64,000 nucleotides of DNA from Nakazawaea peltata (taxonomy: Eukaryota; Ascomycota; Pichiomycetes; Alaninales; Pachysolenaceae). Position numbers and translations under genes: made by a program. Numbering within the stretch: the first letter of the stretch is position 1; each line of letters begins with the position of its first letter. The notes beneath the pieces were generated by a model. That model did not search any database. It had not been told where the DNA came from and saw only the letters and a program-made list of their open reading frames with translations. Positions 46,166-55,239 of this stretch are shown one piece after another. The stretch is from NCBI GenBank assembly GCA_001599355.1, contig BCGQ01000007.1, positions 745,318-809,317 on the forward strand, given 5' to 3'.

Positions 46166-48133
46166 TTAAAACTCTGTCTCGAATGCAATTAACTCACAAC
46201 TAAAATTCAACCACTCGGTCAACCAACAATTAAATATCCACCAGTTATTGAAATTCATGCTAAGTTGTGGATCTCTCACCACTTCATCGGTGATACTAGT
46301 TATGAGTTTTGATAAGTTAAGTATTAGATAACGTAAATTTTTGGACTCAAATTTCTTCAATTCATTCACCAAGAACTCGACAAATTTCTCCATGATGATT
46401 TGGTTCTCATTTCTCACCATAGATGAGATGAAATTCTCCGTCTCCAGATTGTGATCTATTAAATTTGGTATCCCCAATAGGAAGTTGCCCAAATTTTTGA
46501 AAAAGTCTATAAATAAAGTTCGATCGTCTGGATCATCGATGTCCATGCTGATGATATTGGGGATGTTGACTTTTTGTAAATTATCATGCAATTCTACGTG
46601 GTAGTCTTGCAAAGTATTGGAAATGCTTAATGAACATCTCGACAGTTTGATCAATCTGCTTAAAATCAACAAGAAGAATTTGGTACATCTGATTTCTTCC
46701 AGAGATAATTGGGGAGAATTGAAATCATTGGCATTAAGACTGATAAAGTTCAAGCTGTTTAATACCGAACTCTCACCTAATTTGAATGACATCGGTGATA
46801 AATAAAGTAATTCTCGGAAATAAATGTCTGCTAAGTCGATATCTTTACTTAAATGTTGGATAAATTCTACAAGTTGAGACGGGTTTCCTGTTGTTAGCAC
46901 ATTGTAAAGTGAAGAAGTGACTATTGTGTCCAGCTCAGGTTCAAGATCTGTCAATTGGAAGTCTTTAGGGAAGGTATGTGAAGAATGGATTAATGAGTTT
47001 TTGGGTCTGTCGTTGTTAGACAGTGGTACTTTATTTGTTTGTCTCTTCCTTCTTTGTTGGTGTCTTGGAGAAGTTGAAGTTGAAGTTGAAGTGGGTGGTT
47101 CCAACTCTTGAGAATATTTGAGTTGATGTAAATTTGTCAATTTTCTCTGTTGATAAGCTTCACAAATTTCTTTAATTCCAGGTTTAGGAGACATTCCAAC
47201 GTAATGATATTTGGAATGTCCTCTATTTCCAAGTCTTTTAGTTGTTAATGATGGGAACAGAAGTCGGATCAATTTCCCAATTGCTGATTGACCTATACAT
47301 TCGACATCACACAAATCACAAAGAAATACATAACTTAAATAGGTTAGAAGTCTTGGAGTGATTCCTTGTTCTGAATCAGATTCTCCAGGCGTAGTGATGG
47401 GTGGAGCCGTGGGCTCGTCACCAGTGGGAAGATTTTCCACAATGACTTTAGATCGAAATTGTGGAATCTCAATATATGATGATACAAAACATTCATAAAG
47501 ACATCTCAATGCAAATACACTACGATCCCTTTCTCTTTCATGTATCAGTTTAGTTCCTGGACTCTTTTTCAAGAAATCTGCGAATTCGGAACGTGTGATT
47601 TTCAATTGGTTCAGGAAATCCTGAATCTCAATTTGATCCTCCAAAGATTTCAATGCATAGTCCATGATGTATTTCTCATTATTAGACAATTCTTTACGTT
47701 CGATTTTCAGTCTCTTGGTAGGACTTTCTTCGATTCCATGATCGAATGGAGCATCAGAAGAAGAGCCTTCATCTTTTAATTGTATAAAATTCAACCCACT
47801 GCTTATACTCAAATTCTCGATATGTTTTTTGTGTCGCCTGACATTGGGTGGTGAATTTGGTCTCTTTGGAGATCGCACGGGCAACAAACTGGATGACGAT
47901 GGTAATGGAGAAGTCGAAGGGTCTCCAAAATAATACTGATTCCATGGTTGCAAAATTGCTGTGGAAGTATCAAAATCGATGGGATCATGTTCTAATTTGA
48001 TATCGGGGACAGGATCGTGATCCAAATGATGCTGTTGTAGCACAGGTGTAGTATACAGGTCATGAGACCGAGCATCATCAGGTTGCTGAAAATTATCCGC
48101 CTCTTTAAAACGTTCATCCTCTCCCGATGACAT
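46166..48133 (-). CDS. RFX1: RFX-family transcription factor (Rfx1/Crt1)
   Basis: 655 residues. The winged-helix RFX DNA-binding domain lies at about 205-320, ending in KRLGNRGHSKYHYVG, the hallmark of the family. N- and C-terminal parts are Ser/Pro and Asn-rich or helical. In S. cerevisiae Crt1 represses ribonucleotide reductase and DNA-damage genes with Tup1-Ssn6. An insertion (TGDEPTAPPITTPGESDSEQG) within the DNA-binding region separates two blocks of it, as also occurs in some yeast RFX proteins. It is convergent with DFM1, with only 23 bp between stops. Confidence 0.9.
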   Translation of the reverse strand: MSSGEDERFKEADNFQQPDDARSHDLYTTPVLQQHHLDHDPVPDIKLEHDPIDFDTSTAILQPWNQYYFGDPSTSPLPSSSSLLPVRSPKRPNSPPNVRRHKKHIENLSISSGLNFIQLKDEGSSSDAPFDHGIEESPTKRLKIERKELSNNEKYIMDYALKSLEDQIEIQDFLNQLKITRSEFADFLKKSPGTKLIHERERDRSVFALRCLYECFVSSYIEIPQFRSKVIVENLPTGDEPTAPPITTPGESDSEQGITPRLLTYLSYVFLCDLCDVECIGQSAIGKLIRLLFPSLTTKRLGNRGHSKYHYVGMSPKPGIKEICEAYQQRKLTNLHQLKYSQELEPPTSTSTSTSPRHQQRRKRQTNKVPLSNNDRPKNSLIHSSHTFPKDFQLTDLEPELDTIVTSSLYNVLTTGNPSQLVEFIQHLSKDIDLADIYFRELLYLSPMSFKLGESSVLNSLNFISLNANDFNSPQLSLEEIRCTKFFLLILSRLIKLSRCSLSISNTLQDYHVELHDNLQKVNIPNIISMDIDDPDDRTLFIDFFKNLGNFLLGIPNLIDHNLETENFISSMVRNENQIIMEKFVEFLVNELKKFESKNLRYLILNLSKLITSITDEVVRDPQLSMNFNNWWIFNCWLTEWLNFSCELIAFETEF

Positions 48134-48525
48134 GTTTTTTTATATGCAATTCTCTTCCACCCCCTAACTCAGCCGATGAGGTATGCAGGTTGAAATAAAA
48201 AAATCGAAGCAATCTTTCTATCCAATCGAGAGTGAAGGGAAGAGGGTCGAATAACCTTAATTTGGTGGCATATACCTACTAATATATATATCCGAATATA
48301 TTTTTTGCTATTTAACGCTGATTGATCCAGAAACCTCTAACTACAGGTCTAATTTTTTTTTCTTTTTCGATTTTTTCCTTCTTTTAGAATTGTGTTCTAG
48401 ATTCTCCTCCTGATAAATTTCATGTCTGTATGAGTGGAAAACGTAACAATGTCCATGTAGGTACGAAGAAAAGGGGAGTGAAAAATCTTCTATTGCAGAG
48501 CAGGGAAATTATTGTGCATGAAAAT
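48134..48525. other. Intergenic region, RFX1 promoter
   Basis: No gene seen. TATATATAT near 48284-48292 may be the RFX1 TATA box (minus strand). The right part is the 3' flank of the secreted-protein gene. Poly-T runs at 48352-48376 are unremarkable. Confidence 0.4.
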
Positions 48526-49215
48526 TTAGTTAGGGGGAAAATTCTCGGCGAGTGGGAAGGAGATGGAGGGGATTGGGATACCACAGAGGGCGTGGGAATC
48601 GGTTCTGCAACTGAACATGGGTGAAACGGCACTTGGCACTTGAACGAGGTAAGGGGTTGACCAATCTGAAGTTGAGATTGGGGTTTCATTGGAATCGGAA
48701 TAAATCGTTCGATGTTGAATCGTTCCTACTATGGCAAATGGCAGAGCCCAAATTTGACCTCTAGAGCCTTTAGGAATCTTGCATGAATAACTCGAGGTTA
48801 TGCTTAAACTTGTTGTCACGTCAAAACTTGTACTAAGGGTGAAAACATTAAGTATAGGTACAGCTAAACCTATGCTAATTGAAGTATCCAATGATAACCC
48901 CACAGATAAACTAAAGCTTATTTCCCCACCACTACCATTGCTACTATCGTGACATGAACTAATTGGCACCAGTCCGAGAATTTGGGCGTGTACCGATTCG
49001 GCATCTACTAATCGTACCTCGTAATGTTTCCCGAATTCGTCAACTTTCTGCAGTTCTGTTAAATTTGACGTAAACTTTAAATCTTCAGCCGTGTCTTGTA
49101 ATGGGAACTTTTCACTAAACGAGCTCAATTGTACCAGGATGGCATTACCCAACATCCATAACAACAACATAAGATTCATCTTGGCAATATAATTTTCAAC
49201 ACTTAATACCATCAT
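48526..49215 (-). CDS. Putative secreted protein of unknown function
   Basis: 229 residues. The N terminus has a hydrophobic stretch (MNLMLLLWMLGNAILVQLSS, from residue 13) that fits a signal peptide; the start could be Met1 or Met13. There is one NxT glycosylation site (NLT), a central beta-like region with alternating polar/hydrophobic residues (SLSVGLSLDTSISIGLAV, then TTSLSITSSYSCKIPKGSRGQIW), and about six cysteines. The YSC-x-IPKG-x-x-GQIW pattern after a Ser/Thr/Val strand region recalls a family of uncharacterised secreted ascomycete proteins, from memory only. No GPI signal. Function unknown. It sits between RFX1 and DGK1 and is divergent from DGK1. Confidence 0.7.
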   Translation of the reverse strand: MMVLSVENYIAKMNLMLLLWMLGNAILVQLSSFSEKFPLQDTAEDLKFTSNLTELQKVDEFGKHYEVRLVDAESVHAQILGLVPISSCHDSSNGSGGEISFSLSVGLSLDTSISIGLAVPILNVFTLSTSFDVTTSLSITSSYSCKIPKGSRGQIWALPFAIVGTIQHRTIYSDSNETPISTSDWSTPYLVQVPSAVSPMFSCRTDSHALCGIPIPSISFPLAENFPPN

Positions 49216-49479
49216 GTTTCAAAACATTGATACTTGATCACCTTTCAAATACCATTGACCCCAGACCATCTTAATTCTCTGCTATGGTACCCCCTTCTTT
49301 AAATACCCCTTCCCTGAAACTGAAATTACCCCTTTCAGTAATACCCAAATCAAGTAATCAAATCATATGAACAACGGGACTTACAAAATTTTTTTTGTAA
49401 ACAAAAGCTTAGAGGCAACACTCATTTATCGCTTCCGCTGCATGTGTTAGATTGGATTGATCTATTGGATAGGGTGAAG

Positions 49480-50313
49480 ATGGCCGAAGATAAGAAAGAA
49501 ATAGATATATTGGAAGAGGATGAGGACTACGACTCAAGTAATGATCCCGATTATAGTATTGGAGACAACACCCAAGTACCAGATGAAACTACTTTTATAG
49601 ATGATGAGGAAGATTTAATAGACGTTGATGATGATACTGAGGAGTTGATTATCATGAGTAAACAGTTGACACAGAACTCTGGTAAGTTGAGTATGTCACA
49701 GAGAATAAGAAAATACGAGATACCTAGGAAGCTGTTCCATTCAAGTATAGGATTTATCACGCTTTATTTATATTCAAAAGGGTTTGAAACTTCGGATGTG
49801 AACAAACCTTTAACTTATGCATTAGTCATTATTACTTTATTGGATCTTATCAGGTTCAGAAGTCGCAGATTCAATAGACTGTACATCAAGGTAGTTGGGA
49901 TTTTGATGAGGGAGAAGGAGCTGAAGGATTGGAATGGTGTTATTTTTTATATCGCTGGTTTACTCAGTGTATTTTATTTCTATCCTAAAGATATTTGCAT
50001 GATCAGTGTCATGTTTTTAAGTTTCTGTGACACTGCCGCTAGTGCCTTTGGTAGAAAATTCGGCAAATATACCCCTAGAATCGCCAATGGGAAATCTGTA
50101 GCCGGTTCTTTAGGTGCCGCATTCACTGGTGCTTTACTGTACTGGTTTTTTTACACGCAAGTCGAGTCTGTCAAAGTTAGTGTTCAAGATTTAGTTGCTA
50201 GTGGCTTAATTGCTGCAATTAGTGAAGGGATTGAAGTTGGAATCGATGATAATTTCACCATTCCATTCTTCACTGCTCTTCTATTATCGGTATATAGAAA
50301 GATAATGAACTAA
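49480..50313 (+). CDS. DGK1: Dgk1, CTP-dependent diacylglycerol kinase
   Basis: ER/nuclear-envelope enzyme that makes phosphatidate from diacylglycerol using CTP, counteracting the Pah1 phosphatase. 277 residues (yeast 290). The acidic N terminus is cytosolic; then come PRK-x-FHSSIGFITLYLY, several membrane helices, the CTP-transferase motif FCDTAASAFGRKFGKYTP (about 180-197), the GKSVAGS motif, and SEGIEVGIDDNFTIP near the C terminus. All match yeast Dgk1. The first ATG of the frame is at 49480; a minimal upstream ORF (ATG TGT TAG, 49442-49450) precedes it. Confidence 0.94.
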   Translation: MAEDKKEIDILEEDEDYDSSNDPDYSIGDNTQVPDETTFIDDEEDLIDVDDDTEELIIMSKQLTQNSGKLSMSQRIRKYEIPRKLFHSSIGFITLYLYSKGFETSDVNKPLTYALVIITLLDLIRFRSRRFNRLYIKVVGILMREKELKDWNGVIFYIAGLLSVFYFYPKDICMISVMFLSFCDTAASAFGRKFGKYTPRIANGKSVAGSLGAAFTGALLYWFFYTQVESVKVSVQDLVASGLIAAISEGIEVGIDDNFTIPFFTALLLSVYRKIMN

Positions 50314-50527
50314 GATAGTTTACTTTAAGGGAGTGTAGTCAAGGATTGATCAGTGGTGATCAAGCTGGAGATAGAGATGCATTTGGTGTAACGATGTTTG
50401 TGAATCGTTTTGCGCGGTCTTGCCTAGTTTGGTCGTGTATTTTTCCCCATTTCCAACTCGCCATAAATTCATTTTTCTTCGTTCTTTGGCGTTTAAACAA
50501 ACAAATAGATCAGTTAGTAGAAGAGAG

Positions 50528-52186
50528 ATGCTGGCTAAGAGAAAAGGAGGTTCACTGGCAGCCGCTGCACTAAAGAAAGTGAAAGTCGAGACTCCAGTCA
50601 ATGTTGATTGGATCCCCGATGTATTGCTGGAAGTTGTCAAGTTAGAGGACTCCGAGGGTAATAACGTGACTAAAGAGTTTCTCAAGTTACCTTCGAAGAA
50701 AGTTTACCCTGAATATTATGAGGAAATTGAGGAACCAATCTCGATTAATGAGATCAAATCGAAGAGTAATAGTGGCCAATACAAAAATGGTAAGGAATTT
50801 CTTCTGGATTTCCAATTGATGTATGATAATGCTGTTAAATTCAATACCGCCGACAGTGTAATCGCTCAAGATTGTAAATTGATCCTTGATTTTGTCAAGT
50901 CAAAAGTTGCTGCTAATACCCAGGTTGATTATCATGAGGCAATGAAAAACTTACTTGATCAGCTTTTAAATTTCAAACCTCATAAAAGGAAGATTATGGC
51001 CCCATTCATGGATGATGTCGATGGGAAGTTGTATCCAGATTATTATGAAGTGATCGAGAAGGGGATGTCTATGAACAAGATGATCAAGAATATCGATAAT
51101 TACAAGACCAAGGAAGATTTCCCCAAATTTTTGGAAGATATGAACCTTATTTGGGGGAATGCTCAAATTTACAATGACGAGGACAGTTTGTTATATCAAG
51201 ATAGTGTTAAGATTTGTAGATTTTTTTATAAAAAAATTGGTGAATGGGTTGAACTGGAAGGGATCGAACTTGATTATGAGATGCCAGAACCTCTTTCCAA
51301 ACCACCTCAGCAAAAGCTTCGCGAAATGCAACAAGAAATTGTTCTGCCAAAGAGAAAGAGAGGAAGACCTAGATTGTATCCTCCAGGAGAAGCACCATCC
51401 TATAAGAATCATGGTCCTAGACGTGTAGTTGAATCAGAGGATGAAGGTTTGGATCTGACAGAAGAGCCTGAAGAATTCGAGGAAATTGAAGAGCCTGAAC
51501 TCAAAGTGAAGGCTTTGGAACCTCTCGATATTGAAAAGTTGAATAATTTACCATTAACTAATGCTTCAAATAAGTTCATTGGTTATAAATTACAACAAAC
51601 AACATACCCTAATAAGCAATTCAATAATTTCATAAAATCGATCTCGGTGTCGACTACTAAGAAATTCTTTAGAAAGACAAAGCTTCAAAATTCGTCCGTT
51701 GGTAAGTTTATCAGCGAATTTGAACTGTCAAAACCTGATCATGAAAAATTCTTCCCACCTTCTCAAGATCAACTTTATGAGTATCAATTTTATGGAGAAG
51801 ACTTATCTGCCAAAGATCATACATTGAATTTGAGATCGGTCAATAACGTTAAGATCAATACAATGTTGAATATGGCCAAAATTGGAACCCAAAAATTCGA
51901 GCAACTGTTCTTCTTCAACGGTGAAAAGATGAACCCATCTCCAGGAGTTTACACTTACGATGTAGATGAACCAGAAGAAAGTTCAAGAGACAAGATGTCA
52001 CTCTCCAAATTCGACGTGACACTATTACCAGGATTAAACTCATTAGAATTCGTCTGTAAAGTTGGTCCTATCATCTTACTCGACAAGAACGGCAAATTAC
52101 CTTCCAGACATGCTACTAATCCTCATAATGAGAACAACTACATCACCGAAAGATGTCGTATCTGGGTCAACGTTGACCAATTCTGA
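50528..52186 (+). CDS. RSC4: Rsc4, double-bromodomain subunit of the RSC remodeller
   Basis: 552 residues (yeast 625). Two consecutive bromodomains: the first at about residues 20-125 (YPEYYEEIEEPISI, LMYDNAVKFN), the second at about 135-245 (YPDYYEVIEKGMSM, IWGNAQIYND). An AT-hook-like KRKRGRPRLYP follows at about 275, then an acidic linker and a C-terminal Rsc4 domain ending CRIWVNVDQF. RSC4 binds acetylated H3K14. The CTG at codon 93 (50804-50806) precedes DFQLMYDNA, where bromodomains often have Ala. The first ATG in frame is at 50528. Confidence 0.92.
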   Translation: MLAKRKGGSLAAAALKKVKVETPVNVDWIPDVLLEVVKLEDSEGNNVTKEFLKLPSKKVYPEYYEEIEEPISINEIKSKSNSGQYKNGKEFLLDFQLMYDNAVKFNTADSVIAQDCKLILDFVKSKVAANTQVDYHEAMKNLLDQLLNFKPHKRKIMAPFMDDVDGKLYPDYYEVIEKGMSMNKMIKNIDNYKTKEDFPKFLEDMNLIWGNAQIYNDEDSLLYQDSVKICRFFYKKIGEWVELEGIELDYEMPEPLSKPPQQKLREMQQEIVLPKRKRGRPRLYPPGEAPSYKNHGPRRVVESEDEGLDLTEEPEEFEEIEEPELKVKALEPLDIEKLNNLPLTNASNKFIGYKLQQTTYPNKQFNNFIKSISVSTTKKFFRKTKLQNSSVGKFISEFELSKPDHEKFFPPSQDQLYEYQFYGEDLSAKDHTLNLRSVNNVKINTMLNMAKIGTQKFEQLFFFNGEKMNPSPGVYTYDVDEPEESSRDKMSLSKFDVTLLPGLNSLEFVCKVGPIILLDKNGKLPSRHATNPHNENNYITERCRIWVNVDQF

Positions 52187-52222
52187 TCTATTGTAACATA
52201 TATATAAGTAATGAAATTTTTT

Positions 52223-52618
52223 TCAATTCGAAATTAACTGACTTTCTATCTGCAGATACAACTTGGTTTCTCCGTTCTTTATTACGGGCTTAATTTGCTG
52301 AACAGTTTCATCGTCAAGTTGGTCATCGCCGAGCTCGGTCTCACTAGTTATCTTCTTCACCACTCTGGGTAAGTTCCCATTCATTATTGAAGCTTGACTC
52401 AGATCCATGTATAAGTTGTTGCTATCTATTAAAGCGTCAGTTGTTGACCCGATAATCTTCTCCAACTGCCCAATTCTGGCTGCTCTGTACAGTTCTTCAC
52501 GTTCTAATAAGCTTTGTTGTTTCTGTTGTAGCACTTGATCGGCCAGTAATAAAGGTTGGTTCTCGCCGGTAGGTTCATCGTAGTCCCCAGGACGAATACA
52601 AGATAAGCAGATACCCAT
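52223..52618 (-). CDS. MEH1: Meh1/Ego1, EGO complex anchor (LAMTOR1-like)
   Basis: 131 residues (yeast 184). The N terminus MGICLSC has Gly2 for myristoylation and two nearby cysteines for palmitoylation, as in Meh1/Ego1 and LAMTOR1. An LLLADQ motif and a helical region (QQSLLEREELYRAARIGQLEKII) follow, then a short conserved-looking C terminus. It tethers Gtr1/Gtr2 Rag GTPases and TORC1 to the vacuole membrane. It is convergent with RSC4, with 36 bp between stops. Confidence 0.82.
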   Translation of the reverse strand: MGICLSCIRPGDYDEPTGENQPLLLADQVLQQKQQSLLEREELYRAARIGQLEKIIGSTTDALIDSNNLYMDLSQASIMNGNLPRVVKKITSETELGDDQLDDETVQQIKPVIKNGETKLYLQIESQLISN

Positions 52619-53083
52619 GATTGATTGGTTAGTTAGTGGTAGATTAGTAGTGAGATGGGTGAGAAAATAGAGGAAAATAGGGAGAAATGGCTGGGATTTT
52701 TGTGGTGTTACGGTTAAGAGGAGTGCGCGGGCATGAGTGGTGGTATGGAAATACGGTTAAGAGGGGGATTTTTCTTAAAAGAGTGCGCAGCGCAATCAGT
52801 GAGTACACGGTTAAGGGGGGGATGAGCCGTGGTAGCACTAGGCTAATGTACTGCTATGAGCACTGAAAGTACACGGTTAATAGGGGTGTGTTTGGCTGGG
52901 GGTGTACTGTCTGCTGATGGTCTTAATTCAGCCTTCTGCAAGGCTCCAAGATCTGCAAGTTCTGCAGTCCTATTGCCAGTCTATTGCCAGTCTTTTGTCA
53001 ATCTTCGGTCCCTCTATTGCTCACTATACTGCTCAGTGGTCTACAAACTCTACTAAATTCTCTTAAAATCATTTATTAAATAA
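52619..53083. repeat. Spacer with four ACGGTTAA repeats
   Basis: No gene seen. ACGGTTAA occurs four times in 172 bp (two as TACGGTTAAGAGG at 52709-52721 and 52752-52764, then 52807-52814 and 52873-52880), each followed by a G-run or AGGGG. GAGTGCGC occurs twice (52720-52727 and 52781-52788), and GTGTACT/AGTACAC occurs near the last units. TATTGCCAGTC is directly repeated at about 52971-52992. The block lies between MEH1's start and CAT2's 3' end. The function is unknown: clustered factor sites or remnant of a minisatellite. Confidence 0.65.
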
Positions 53084-54940
53084 TCATAACTTGGCCTTAC
53101 TACTCAAATGTGCCTCAAACATCTCTCTAATTTCATTTGCCAGCTCTAACAAGTAATAATTCAATTTCTCACTGGTATATCCAAATCCATTTTCTTTATA
53201 ACAGGTGATGTTCACGTGGAGGAAATCGTTATTGATCATATAAGCCAACCCATAACCATCTGGAACTACTGGAGCCCAACCATATCCATTGAAATTATTA
53301 GATGACAATTGAGATGTAGAGATAAACCAATGAGAAGAATAAGAGTACATTGGATCATTGTAGAAATCGTGTACTTTCTCTCCAGGTTCGTAAAGTTGCT
53401 TTAAACCAAACAAATGTCTATCACAGCCTTTACCATCAGAAGCCTTTAAGACATACTTCATATGGGATGCTACGGCATCTTTAAATAAGTTATACCTCTG
53501 CTCATTAGTGGCTCCAGCCCAAGAACTGACATATTTAACACTTTCGCTAGAAACAGAACGACAAGTCTCGGTTCTACCTTTGAAATACTTTCTTGTAGAT
53601 GCAGCCTCATAAGTTGGTTTACAAATACCTGTCATCTTATAATAACCCAACTGCATGAGCATCTGAATGAAGGCATCTGGAGAAACTTTGAAAGTTTTAA
53701 TCTTATTTTTACCTAATCCATAGTATTGGAATACTTTGATATCTAAAGAATTGACGGTCTTATCAAACTCTTTGATCAGATCCAGAATACCAGATTCAAT
53801 TTTTGGGTTGATATCCCAAATAAGTTTAGAAGGAGGATTTACTTGAGAGATATCGGTATTTAATCCATCTAATGAACCATATTTGTTCAATTCAGTGACT
53901 AACCAGTCGTTCATCTTCAAAGTCGGTGTTCCATCCATTTTACTATGTTCTCCAAGGAATCCCGAAGCACCATTCAGAGCAACAAACATTTGAACAGGTT
54001 TATCGAACCAACGATTGGTTCCATTTCCGTGCCAACAATTTCTAGATCTCTCCTCAATGGTAATTGGCGAGTGAGAATCCAAGCAGAGTACAAAGGAAGA
54101 AGATTGGATCTCCTTCAAATTTTGCAAATTCAAGGCACTCTTCTCCAATTCAGCATAATTATCAGACCAAATGTCTCTATTAGAAGAAGTCAAGACACCA
54201 ACTGGAGCCTGTTTCAACAGGGTCTTCGATGTGCTCAACACAACATCTAATAATTGCTGGTAAATTTGCAGCTCATTGAGAGCATTCCCGTTTATGTCAT
54301 GATGATAAACTTTGAAGAATTGATTCTCATAGATAACAATGAAATGTCTATTCTCTTCAGGAGAATAAATGACCGTTTCATCTCTAACAGGCTTAGGAAC
54401 TCTACAATTATTGAACAGAAATTTGAAGGATTCCATGCAGAAAGGATTCCCCTTTATCAATTCGGGCAGCAAGGTTTCATTTTCGATCGATTCCATGAAT
54501 TCCACCACTTTCTTCACTATCAAAGAAGCTTTCAACAATTGATTCGATTCGATCTTGGCATTTCTCAATGGACGATGACTGTAAAAATATGAGACAAACG
54601 GACTTACGGGATCTCTGAAGTCCAAATAAGCATAATTATCCCACCAATTACTCAACCAATTTCTCGATTTCATCAGAGCAAGCCTCAGCTGCAATTTCTC
54701 CAGATCCCCGCCCGGCTTGATGAAATCCTTGATTAAAGTTTCGGTTTTCTTGTACCCCTCTTCATTTTTCCCATACAACGGCTTAACGGAATCCAAATAA
54801 GTCTGCAGGGTCTCGTGGAGCTCGGGGATCGGTAACGATGGCAACGAATCTTGGTACTTGAACAAGTCACCCTTGGCTACAGGGCTAGTGTAGAAAGATC
54901 TCACAGGCATTCTCAAGTTCCCTCTAATCACACGTTTCAT
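53084..54940 (-). CDS. CAT2: Cat2 carnitine O-acetyltransferase
   Basis: Moves acetyl groups between CoA and carnitine in mitochondria and peroxisomes. 618 residues (yeast 670). The N terminus is basic without acids (MKRVIRGNLRMPVRSFYTS), a mitochondrial presequence; the C terminus is AKL, a peroxisomal PTS1. LPSLPIPELHETLQTYL opens the fold, the NWLSNWWD motif follows, and the catalytic His is in GEHSKMDGTP (about 332). The SSEHW-type C-terminal region is present as YSSHWFISTSQLSS. The CTG at codon 322 (53975-53977) lies in F-V-A-x-NGASGF, where Ala would suit the family. A second Met at residue 11 could make a shorter form. Confidence 0.94.
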   Translation of the reverse strand: MKRVIRGNLRMPVRSFYTSPVAKGDLFKYQDSLPSLPIPELHETLQTYLDSVKPLYGKNEEGYKKTETLIKDFIKPGGDLEKLQLRLALMKSRNWLSNWWDNYAYLDFRDPVSPFVSYFYSHRPLRNAKIESNQLLKASLIVKKVVEFMESIENETLLPELIKGNPFCMESFKFLFNNCRVPKPVRDETVIYSPEENRHFIVIYENQFFKVYHHDINGNALNELQIYQQLLDVVLSTSKTLLKQAPVGVLTSSNRDIWSDNYAELEKSALNLQNLKEIQSSSFVLCLDSHSPITIEERSRNCWHGNGTNRWFDKPVQMFVALNGASGFLGEHSKMDGTPTLKMNDWLVTELNKYGSLDGLNTDISQVNPPSKLIWDINPKIESGILDLIKEFDKTVNSLDIKVFQYYGLGKNKIKTFKVSPDAFIQMLMQLGYYKMTGICKPTYEAASTRKYFKGRTETCRSVSSESVKYVSSWAGATNEQRYNLFKDAVASHMKYVLKASDGKGCDRHLFGLKQLYEPGEKVHDFYNDPMYSYSSHWFISTSQLSSNNFNGYGWAPVVPDGYGLAYMINNDFLHVNITCYKENGFGYTSEKLNYYLLELANEIREMFEAHLSSKAKL

Positions 54941-55239
54941 TGATGAATAAGTTTTGAAATCTACAATTTTTCAAAACATGAATATTATCGGTTACAATAT
55001 ATATATAATGTTATCTAGGCTATTTAGGAGCGTCACCCGCAGAGGTCACCCCTTCCTTTTTCCCTTCAACCCCATTTTTTTATGCGTGCTCATGTCTTTT
55101 TTTGTGCATCCTCGGCAAAAAAGGAAATCACATGCAAAGAGGGCGCGCGCGCACACAATGCCGAGGGAACATCTTGTAAAGGGGGTAAAGATTGAAAGTG
55201 GGGAAAGTGCGGAGCATCTGATCGGATCATCTGATCGGA

